This document shows positions 55,531-64,000 of a stretch of 64,000 nucleotides of DNA, in pieces. The notes under the pieces are model-generated. The model saw only the letters and a program-made list of their open reading frames with translations. It was not told the origin of the DNA and did no database searches. The DNA comes from Martinezella hainanensis (GTDB taxonomy: Bacteria; Pseudomonadota; Alphaproteobacteria; Rhizobiales; Rhizobiaceae). The stretch spans positions 213,485-277,484 of the forward strand of contig NZ_FMAC01000008.1 in assembly GCF_900094555.1 (NCBI RefSeq), written 5' to 3'. The translations under genes and the position numbers were made by a program. How positions within the stretch are numbered: position 1 is the first letter of the stretch; the number at the start of each line of letters is the position of its first letter.

Positions 55531-57192
55531 ATGCCGAAAGCCAATCCACGTCACCCGAAATTCCCCATTCCGGGCGGCCCGGAGCTGCGTGCCAAGGGTT
55601 GGCGGCAGGAGGCCCTGCTGCGCCTGCTCGAAAACGTGCTCTCGGTCGGCGAAGATCCCGACAACCTTGTCGTCTACGCAGCCCTCGGCAAGGCTGCCCG
55701 CAATTGGGCGGCGCATAAGGGCATCGTCAAGGCGCTGACCGAGATGGATGAGAACCAGACCCTGCTCATCCAATCCGGCAAGCCGATCGGCCTCATCCGC
55801 ACGCATGACAAGGCACCGCTCGTCATCATGGCGAACTGCAACATCGTCGGGCAATGGGCAAAGGCCGAGGTGTTCTACGAACTACAGCGCAAGGGCTTGA
55901 TCTGCTGGGGCGGCCTGACGGCCGGCGCCTGGCAATATATCGGCAGCCAGGGCGTGATCCAGGGCACCTACGAAATCTTCATGCGCATCGCCGAGCGCCG
56001 CTTCGGCGGTGATCTCTTCGGCCGTTTCGTGCTGACCGCCGGGCTCGGCGGCATGGGCGGCGCGCAGCCGCTCGCCGGCCGTATGGCGGGTGCCGCGATC
56101 CTCTGCGTCGACATCGACGCGGAGCGCGCGAGGAAGCGCCAGGAAATCGGCTATCTACAGGAAATCGCCCCGGACCTCGATTCCGCTCTGGCGATGATCG
56201 ATGCTGCCGTCAAGGAAAAGCGGGCGCTTTCCGTCGGCCTCGTCGGCAATGCGGCCGAGATCTATCCCGAGATTGCGCGGCGCGGCATCGTGCCCGATAT
56301 CGTCACCGACCAGACCTCGGCCCACGATCTCGTCTATGGCTACGTGCCGAAGGGCATGAGCCTCAGCCAAGTCAAGGATCTCCGCGACGACGGTCAGGGC
56401 CAGCTGATGGCCGCAAGCCGCGCCTCGATCGTCGAGCACGTGAAGGCCATGCTGGATTTCCAGAAAAAGGGTTCCGAAGTCTTCGACAACGGCAACCTGA
56501 TCCGCACCCAGGCGAAGGAAGGCGGTGTTGCCAACGCCTTCGATATCCCGATCTTCACCGAAGCCTATCTGCGGCCGCTCTTCTGCCGCGCCATCGGCCC
56601 GTTCCGCTGGATGGCGCTTTCCGGCGAGGAGAGCGACATCGCCCGCATCGACGATCTGCTTCTGGAAATGTTCCCGGACAACAAGATCATCACCAACTGG
56701 ATCAAGCTTGCCCGTGAGCACGTGCCCTTCGAAGGTCTGCCGGCCCGTATTGCCTGGCTCGGCCATGGCGAGCGCACCGCACTTGCCCGCCGTGTCAACG
56801 AACTTGTCGCAAGCGGCGAGCTCAAAGGTCCGATCGCGTTTTCACGCGACCACCTCGATGCCGGCGCCATGGCACATCCGAACATCATGACAGAGGGCAT
56901 GAAGGATGGCTCCGACGCTATCGCCGACTGGCCGCTGATCGACGCCATGATGCTCTGCTCGTCCATGGCTGATCTCGTCGTCGTCCATTCCGGTGGCGGC
57001 GGCTATGCCGGCTATATGACGAGCTGCGGCGTCACCGTGGTCGCCGACGGCACGACCGCCGCCGACGAACGGCTCGATCACGCGCTGACCAACGACACAG
57101 CGCTCGGCGTGATGCGCTACGCCGATGCCGGCTATGAGGAAGCGCTGGACGAAGTTGCGAAAAAGGATGTGCCCTATATCCGTTTGGGATAA
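55531..57192 (+). CDS. urocanate hydratase homologue, probable thiourocanate hydratase
   Basis: A 553-residue member of the urocanase family, which uses tightly bound NAD+ as an electrophile. The nucleotide-binding GLGGMGGAQPLAGRM lies at 171-185, preceded by TAGAWQYIGSQGVIQGTYE, and DQTSAHDLVYGYVPKGMSL follows. Canonical HutU, as I recall it, has MYGQMTAGSW where this protein has CWGGLTAGAW. No hutH, hutI or hutG is present, and the operon lacks a MIO-type HutH, so hydration of thiourocanate rather than urocanate is the better inference. GGAAGGGAA precedes the ATG. Confidence 0.85.
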   Translation: MPKANPRHPKFPIPGGPELRAKGWRQEALLRLLENVLSVGEDPDNLVVYAALGKAARNWAAHKGIVKALTEMDENQTLLIQSGKPIGLIRTHDKAPLVIMANCNIVGQWAKAEVFYELQRKGLICWGGLTAGAWQYIGSQGVIQGTYEIFMRIAERRFGGDLFGRFVLTAGLGGMGGAQPLAGRMAGAAILCVDIDAERARKRQEIGYLQEIAPDLDSALAMIDAAVKEKRALSVGLVGNAAEIYPEIARRGIVPDIVTDQTSAHDLVYGYVPKGMSLSQVKDLRDDGQGQLMAASRASIVEHVKAMLDFQKKGSEVFDNGNLIRTQAKEGGVANAFDIPIFTEAYLRPLFCRAIGPFRWMALSGEESDIARIDDLLLEMFPDNKIITNWIKLAREHVPFEGLPARIAWLGHGERTALARRVNELVASGELKGPIAFSRDHLDAGAMAHPNIMTEGMKDGSDAIADWPLIDAMMLCSSMADLVVVHSGGGGYAGYMTSCGVTVVADGTTAADERLDHALTNDTALGVMRYADAGYEEALDEVAKKDVPYIRLG

Positions 57193-57225
57193 GCGCGTCT
57201 GTTCTTACCCATTCTGAAAGACTAT

Positions 57226-57309
57226 GGTCCCGGGCAATTCGTAACGACCTGTTGTACACGCAATTCTGGACGTAAAGCCGCTATAAGCTTTTCCCGGAAT
57301 TGCTTTGGA
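57226..57309. repeat. TAGAGC-type dispersed repeat, copy 3 (diverged)
   Basis: Core ACGCAATTCTGGACGTAAAG then CCGCTATAAGCTTTTCC and CGGAATTGCTTTGG. It is the most diverged of the four copies. It separates the ergothioneine-type operon from the methyltransferase gene and its last bases (TTTGGAG) give that gene its ribosome-binding site. Confidence 0.75.
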
Positions 57310-57318
57310 GAGTTGCCC

Positions 57319-57993
57319 GTGATCCCCTGGACTTTGCTCGATACTGCGAAAATCCCTGGCGGCGGCGAGCTGCGCCTGAAGCAGCGCGGCCAGGAATTTT
57401 CCATCATGCTCGGCACCAACGAGCTGATGAATAGCCGTCTGAGCGGCTCGGAGCGGGCGCTTGCCACGCTTTCCTGCGAGAAGATCAAGGGCCGGAAGGC
57501 CCCGCACATACTGATCGGCGGCCTCGGCATGGGCTTCACCTTGCGCGCGGCCCTCGGCGAACTCGATGCGGACGCGAAGGTCACGGTCGCGGAGCTGGTT
57601 CCGGCTGTTGTGACCTGGGCACGCGGGCCGATGGCGACGGTTTTCGACGGCTGCCTTGATGACCCGCGAGTCGCCATTCACGAGGGCGACGTGCGCCCGC
57701 TCATCCGCGCCCGCAAGGCGGCCTACGACGCCATTCTGCTCGATGTCGACAACGGCCCGGATGGCATTACGTCAGAGGCCAATGACGGGCTCTACGACTA
57801 TCAGGGCCTCAAGGCAGCGCGCGATGCGCTGCGGCCCGGTGGAGTGCTCGCGGTCTGGTCTTCAGGACCTGACGAGCGTTTCACGAAACGCCTGCGCGAC
57901 AGCGGCTTTGCAGCCGAGGTGGTCAATACGCGCGCCAACGGCAAGACAGGCGCGCGTCATGTCATCTGGCTGGCGGTGAAGGCCAGATCGTAA
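57319..57993 (+). CDS. spermidine-synthase-like SAM-dependent protein
   Basis: A 224-residue Rossmann-fold protein with the motif ILIGGLGMGFTLRAAL, acidic VAELVPAVVTWARG, and DAILLDVDNGPDGITSEAND, the arrangement of spermidine synthase-like proteins. The usual polyamine-binding residues are not all recognisable, so the reaction is open (methylation or aminopropylation). The GTG at 57319 has GGAG eight bases upstream; a TTG six bases earlier is too close to it. It stands apart from the preceding operon because of the repeat between them. Confidence 0.8.
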   Translation: MIPWTLLDTAKIPGGGELRLKQRGQEFSIMLGTNELMNSRLSGSERALATLSCEKIKGRKAPHILIGGLGMGFTLRAALGELDADAKVTVAELVPAVVTWARGPMATVFDGCLDDPRVAIHEGDVRPLIRARKAAYDAILLDVDNGPDGITSEANDGLYDYQGLKAARDALRPGGVLAVWSSGPDERFTKRLRDSGFAAEVVNTRANGKTGARHVIWLAVKARS

Positions 57994-58058
57994 CGCCTGG
58001 AATTGAAATCGCCGCGCCGTTGCTATATATCAATGTCATATCTCAAAGGAGTTATGGC

Positions 58059-58301
58059 ATGGACACCGCAAAAATCTTCTGGTCCGGCCGCTCGCAGGCC
58101 GTACGCTTGCCGAAGGAATTCCGTATCGACGGCGAAGAAGTGCGCATCCGCCGGCAGGGGAAATCAATCATTCTGGAGCCGATCGCGGAAGATTGGGATT
58201 GGCTGGAAGCGATCACTGGGCCGGTCGATCAAGACTTCGTGGAAGCGACCGAGGAAGAGCCGGCTGAGCAGCAGCGCCCCGAGTTGGATATTTTCAAGTG
58301 A
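58059..58301 (+). CDS. vapB: VapB-type antitoxin
   Basis: An 80-residue AbrB/SpoVT-fold antitoxin (TAKIFWSGRSQAVRLPKEF then VRIRRQGKSIILEP) with a C-terminal acidic tail that would wrap the toxin (EATEEEPAEQQRPELDIFK). GGAG lies seven bases before the ATG. Its TGA overlaps the toxin GTG start (GTGA), typical of type II toxin-antitoxin pairs. It would repress its own promoter. Confidence 0.9.
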   Translation: MDTAKIFWSGRSQAVRLPKEFRIDGEEVRIRRQGKSIILEPIAEDWDWLEAITGPVDQDFVEATEEEPAEQQRPELDIFK

Positions 58302-58702
58302 AGTATCTGCTCGACAGCAATGCCGTCATCGCCTTGATGAAGGGACACTCCGGCTTCATGAGTGAACTTCGCAGACACAAGCCACAGGACTTTGCCATTC
58401 CGGCCATCGTTGCGCACGAACTGTTCTATGGCGCTTACAAAGGCCAGCGTGTTGCCGAGAACCTTGCGCGTGTGGAAGCTCTTCAGTTCGAGACGCTGGA
58501 TTTCGACAAGGAAGATGCCCGTGTGGCCGGTGAAATTCGCGCTGCCCTTGCTTTCCTTGGCACACCGATCGGCGCCTATGACGTTCTGATCGCAGGCCAG
58601 GCAATCGCCCGCGATCTGATCCTCGTGACGCACAATGTCAGGGAATTTCAGCGCATTCGACAGCTGCGTTTCGAGGACTGGGAGTCCTTGCCGAGCGGCT
58701 AG
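58298..58702 (+). CDS. vapC: VapC-family PIN-domain ribonuclease toxin
   Basis: A 134-residue PIN endoribonuclease with the acidic active site D6, E41, D95 and the conserved N113. VapC enzymes cut specific RNAs, often initiator tRNA, unless bound by VapB. The start is a GTG overlapping the vapB stop. All active-site residues are intact, so the toxin should be functional. The TAG stop is the first part of a dispersed repeat (TAGAGCATTTCC), suggesting the repeat arrived at, or trimmed, the 3' end. Confidence 0.92.
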   Translation: MKYLLDSNAVIALMKGHSGFMSELRRHKPQDFAIPAIVAHELFYGAYKGQRVAENLARVEALQFETLDFDKEDARVAGEIRAALAFLGTPIGAYDVLIAGQAIARDLILVTHNVREFQRIRQLRFEDWESLPSG

Positions 58703-58804
58703 AGCATTTCCGCTTTTCTTCGAATCGCTGAAATGCTCCAGCTTATTATTCCTTTACGCATTCCGGACGGAAAACCGCTACGCACTTTTCCTGGAAATAC
58801 TCTA
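58700..58804. repeat. TAGAGC-type dispersed repeat, copy 4 (most complete)
   Basis: TAGAGCATTTCC at one end and GGAAATACTCTA at the other form an imperfect terminal inverted repeat. GAGCATTTC (58702-58710) and GAAATGCTC (58730-58738) form an internal hairpin. The core ACGCATTCCGGACGGAAAAC matches the other copies. The left end includes the vapC stop codon. Confidence 0.88.
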
Positions 58805-59206
58805 GAGATAGCGCGTTTCCTCCGGGGCATGATCGAAGCGATCGTCGCGGCCGTCGAAATATCCCACAGGAAGCGAGGCGAGTTCCTCGTCGGTCGTATC
58901 GTCCAGGCAGCTGACGCTGATCGCATAAAACTTGCCGCCGAGTGCAGGGTTTTCACCCCAGTTGAAGGAGCTGATGCCGCAACTCTTGCAGAAGAGGTGA
59001 TGCAGGATGCGCGGACCGAACTGGTATTCGCCGATGCTGCCCTCGCCCGATGTCAGCCGGAAGTCGGCGGGTGTGGCGACGGCCAGCCAATTGCGCTTCT
59101 TCTTGCAGATCGAGCAGTTGCATTTGAAGGTCCCGCCCTGCAGATCGAGATCGGCTTCGTAAGCGACGGCACCGCAATGGCAACTTCCATGATAGGTTTT
59201 CTTCAT
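58802..59206 (-). CDS. GFA-family zinc protein
   Basis: A 134-residue GFA/CENP-V-fold protein with zinc cysteines C9, C11 (GSCHCGAV), C29, C31, C34 (KCNCSIC) and C73, C76 (LFCKSCG). It is distinct from the GFA protein at 35213. AAGGA lies eight bases before the chosen ATG; an alternative ATG at 59213-59215 overlaps the upstream stop codon by four bases. It is the third gene of an ArsR-AHSA1-GFA operon, where its job is unknown. Confidence 0.86.
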   Translation of the reverse strand: MKKTYHGSCHCGAVAYEADLDLQGGTFKCNCSICKKKRNWLAVATPADFRLTSGEGSIGEYQFGPRILHHLFCKSCGISSFNWGENPALGGKFYAISVSCLDDTTDEELASLPVGYFDGRDDRFDHAPEETRYL

Positions 59207-59211
59207 CACTC

Positions 59212-59694
59212 TCATCCTTCCCTTGAGGTGGCTTCTGCGTAGGCGACGTATTTGTCGAGGGCCTGTTCCCAGCCGCCGGTCTGCAATCTCAGTTCGATAT
59301 CGTCTGGTAGTTCGACCTTGCGGAAGACGAGGCGCGTCTTCTCGCCAAGCTCTTGAAATTCCACGGTCACCTGCATGGGATGCTCGGCCTTGTCCTCCTG
59401 GTTTTCCCAGGCGAAGGTGAAGACGAGGCGCTCGGGCGGGGCGATCTCCAGATAGCGACCGTGGCTCCAATACTCCTTGCCCTCAGGCGTCAGAATGCAA
59501 TGCCGCCAGGCGCCGCCCTCCCGCAGGTCGACGGAGACCGATGAGGCAGTCGTGGTCTGCGGTCCCCACCAGCGCATCAGATGTTCCGGCTCCGTCCAGA
59601 GGCGAAACAAGAGGGCGCGCGGCGCGGCAATATCGCGGGTCAGCACAATCTCGCGCGGTGGGCGCAAGCTGCCGCCCTCAGTTGCTGGGTTCAT
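59212..59694 (-). CDS. AHSA1/SRPBCC-family protein
   Basis: A 160-residue START-fold protein of the AHSA1 (activator of Hsp90 ATPase homologue 1-like) family, with VLTRDIAAPRALLFRLWTEP, MRWWGPQTTTASSVSVDLRE and the C-terminal GGWEQALDKYVAYAE. Such proteins nearly always sit next to an ArsR regulator, as here, and probably bind a small hydrophobic ligand. GGGAGG precedes the ATG, which lies inside the 3' end of arsR (17-base overlap). Confidence 0.9.
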   Translation of the reverse strand: MNPATEGGSLRPPREIVLTRDIAAPRALLFRLWTEPEHLMRWWGPQTTTASSVSVDLREGGAWRHCILTPEGKEYWSHGRYLEIAPPERLVFTFAWENQEDKAEHPMQVTVEFQELGEKTRLVFRKVELPDDIELRLQTGGWEQALDKYVAYAEATSREG

Positions 59695-60019
59695 TCTTTC
59701 CTCCCTTTTGCAATAGTGCCGCGTAGGCTTCCAGGCGATCGAGATTGTCGTTCCAGAACTGGCGGTAACTCTCCAGCCAGTCATCCACCTGCCGGAGCGG
59801 CTTCGGCTCCAGCCGGCAGGGCCGCCATTGGGCCTCCCTCCCCTTCGAAATCAGGCCGGCCTTTTCCAGCACCTTCAGATGCTTGGAGACAGCGACCAGC
59901 GACATGTCGAAAGGTTCGGCCAGTTCGGAAACGGATGCCTCGCCATTCGCCAGCCGCGCCAGGATTGCCCGGCGGGTCGGGTCGGCAAGGGCCGAGAGGG
60001 TGATGCTCAAAGTGTCCAT
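59678..60019 (-). CDS. ArsR-family transcriptional regulator
   Basis: A 113-residue winged-helix repressor (LSALADPTRRAILARLANGE, then FDMSLVAVSKHLKVLEKAGL as the recognition region). The metal-binding ELCVCDL motif of arsenic sensors is absent, as in the AHSA1-linked subgroup. It is the first gene of the operon with AHSA1 and GFA genes and should be autoregulated through the palindrome directly upstream. Confidence 0.92.
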   Translation of the reverse strand: MDTLSITLSALADPTRRAILARLANGEASVSELAEPFDMSLVAVSKHLKVLEKAGLISKGREAQWRPCRLEPKPLRQVDDWLESYRQFWNDNLDRLEAYAALLQKGGKNEPSN

Positions 60020-60028
60020 GCGACTTTC

Positions 60029-60060
60029 TAAACCAATCAGTTAATTAACTTATAGGTTTA
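60029..60060 (-). promoter_or_regulatory. palindromic ArsR operator candidate
   Basis: TAAACC at 60029-60034 and GGTTTA at 60055-60060 are exact inverted arms, and TTAATTAA at 60041-60048 is centred on the same point. It ends ten bases before the arsR start codon, the expected site of autorepression. Confidence 0.65.
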
Positions 60061-60109
60061 ATATAGGCCGCAAGCGAGTGATGTCAAGAAGCGCCTGCAG
60101 CGTGCGATT

Positions 60110-61794
<1,685 letters not shown>

Positions 61795-61846
61795 GGGGGC
61801 ACCCAACCTTTCTTGCCCCGGAATCTAGTCAGGTCCGCTTCATTAG

Positions 61847-61859
61847 TCCAATATATGGA
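61847..61859. promoter_or_regulatory. LysR-type operator candidate (TCCA-N5-TGGA)
   Basis: TCCAATATATGGA is a dyad of the T-N11-A form used by LysR regulators. It lies between the divergent MFS and LysR genes. Confidence 0.5.
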
Positions 61860-61891
61860 ACAGGCGATCTCAATAGCTTTTGGAGATAGCG

Positions 61892-62767
61892 ATGGAGCTA
61901 CGTCATATCCGCTATTTTCTGGCGCTTGCGGAAGTGGGGAATTTCACCCGCGCCGCGGCCAATCTCGGCATCGGCCAGCCGCCGCTCAGCCAACAGATCC
62001 GGGACCTGGAAAACGAGGTGGGCGCGCAACTGTTCCACCGCGTCCCGCATGGCGCGGAGCTGACGGCTGCCGGCGAGGCTTTTCTGGCCGAAGCGCGAAC
62101 GGCAATCGACGCGGCGGAAAAGGCAAAGCTTGCCGCCCAGCGCGCCAATCGCGGCGAGATCGGACGCCTCTCCCTCGGCTTCACCGCATCCTCCGCCTTC
62201 AACACCATCGTCACATCAACCATCCGCGAGTTTCGGGGTCACTGGCCGGAGGTGCGGCTATCGCTGACCGAGATGAACACCAATGCGCTGATGGAGCGGC
62301 TGATGCGCGGCGAGATCGACGCGGCCTTCATTCGCCCAGGCCTCGAAGATCCCAGAGATGTGCGGCTGAAGCGCTTTGCCGACGAGCCGATGCTGATTGC
62401 GCTGCCGGCCCATCATCCGCTAGCAAGTCAGGAGCGCGTGCCGATCGCAGCGCTCGCGGGCGAGCCCTTCATTCTCTTCCCGCGCATGGTGGGGCTCAGC
62501 CTCTATGACGATATTGTCGCGGCCTGCCGCGAGGCAGGCTTCGACCTCGTGGTGACGCAGGAAGCGCCGCAGATCCCCTCCGTCGTCAATCTCGTCGCCG
62601 CCAATCTCGGTGTTTCCATCGTTCCTGCTTCGATTGCGCAGATCAAGCTCGACGGCGTCGCATATCGTCAGATCGATGGGCCGCCGGTCGTGGCGCGTCT
62701 CGGCCTTGCCAGTCTTAAGGCGCAGAAATCGCCCGTCATCGCCAATCTTATGAGCCTGATTGCTTAG
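61892..62767 (+). CDS. LysR-family transcriptional regulator (YnfL/BenM-like)
   Basis: A 291-residue LysR protein (MELRHIRYFLALAEVGNFTR, then LGIGQPPLSQQIRDLENEVG). The effector domain resembles the CatM/BenM subgroup. GGAG lies six bases before the ATG; four upstream residues are possible from an earlier ATG. It is divergent from the MFS transporter, its likely target. It converges on the next LysR gene with no gap. Confidence 0.9.
   Translation: MELRHIRYFLALAEVGNFTRAAANLGIGQPPLSQQIRDLENEVGAQLFHRVPHGAELTAAGEAFLAEARTAIDAAEKAKLAAQRANRGEIGRLSLGFTASSAFNTIVTSTIREFRGHWPEVRLSLTEMNTNALMERLMRGEIDAAFIRPGLEDPRDVRLKRFADEPMLIALPAHHPLASQERVPIAALAGEPFILFPRMVGLSLYDDIVAACREAGFDLVVTQEAPQIPSVVNLVAANLGVSIVPASIAQIKLDGVAYRQIDGPPVVARLGLASLKAQKSPVIANLMSLIA

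Positions 62768-64000
<1,233 letters not shown>

Noticed and set aside
49756-57192. Histidine utilisation (Hut) pathway
   Set aside because: The lyase lacks the MIO triad and imidazolonepropionase and formiminoglutamate enzymes are missing, while hydantoinase, carbamoylase and desulfurase-family genes that Hut does not need are present.

Overview
The window is a gene-dense, GC-rich stretch of an alphaproteobacterial main chromosome, most likely Rhizobium or a close relative in the Rhizobiaceae. The evidence is gene order and family type: mutS–glnD–murJ with tme and olsB beside it, lptC-lptA-lptB-rpoN-hpf-ptsN, a Fur/Mur regulator without CxxC pairs, dnaA next to rpsT, and several copies of rhizobial-type intergenic repeats. 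No rRNA, tRNA, prophage, insertion sequence or CRISPR array was seen.

Layout. 1-7.8 kb, all minus strand: phoH (cut by the window edge), miaB, plsC, mur/fur, rimI, tsaB, an Nfu-type Fe-S scaffold, a universal stress protein, trpS and a VOC protein. 8-15.8 kb, minus: murJ, glnD, a small cysteine-containing unknown and mutS. 15.9-19.7 kb, plus: the malic enzyme tme and an unusual class III nucleotide cyclase. 19.8-25.7 kb, minus: olsB, a hybrid histidine kinase, lspA and two RNA methyltransferases. 25.8-28.6 kb: CoxG-like and GNAT proteins, LapA-like, ihfB and sppA. 28.9-34.2 kb, plus: the LPS export genes with rpoN, hpf and ptsN. 34.3-40.1 kb: grpE and hrcA on minus, rph, rdgB and hemW on plus. 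40.2-49.6 kb: a DMT exporter with a divergent LysR regulator, dnaA, rpsT, an enoyl-CoA hydratase, mutM, and ubiE-ubiB.

The most interesting region is 49.7-57.2 kb. It is a co-directional run of a histidine-ammonia-lyase-fold protein whose MIO triad is replaced by Cys-Ala-Asp, a hydantoinase-like amidohydrolase, an M20 carbamoyl-amino-acid hydrolase, a DUF917 (S-methyl-thiohydantoin desulfurase family) protein, a TfoX-like small protein and a urocanate-hydratase homologue. Together these match the known ergothioneine breakdown route: trimethylamine elimination to thiourocanate, hydration, sulfur removal, hydantoin opening and decarbamoylation to glutamate. They do not fit the Hut histidine pathway, because hutI, hutG and hutH-type catalysis are missing. 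I infer an ergothioneine (or S-methyl-ergothioneine) utilisation operon.

57.3-64 kb is accessory: a spermidine-synthase-like methyltransferase, a VapBC toxin-antitoxin pair, an ArsR / AHSA1-like / GFA operon with a clear palindromic operator candidate, a VOC protein, an MFS exporter with divergent LysR, a second LysR and the start of an SDR oxidoreductase. Two families of dispersed repeats sit in intergenic gaps. At several sites they supply stop codons, a start codon context or a Shine-Dalgarno sequence to neighbouring genes.
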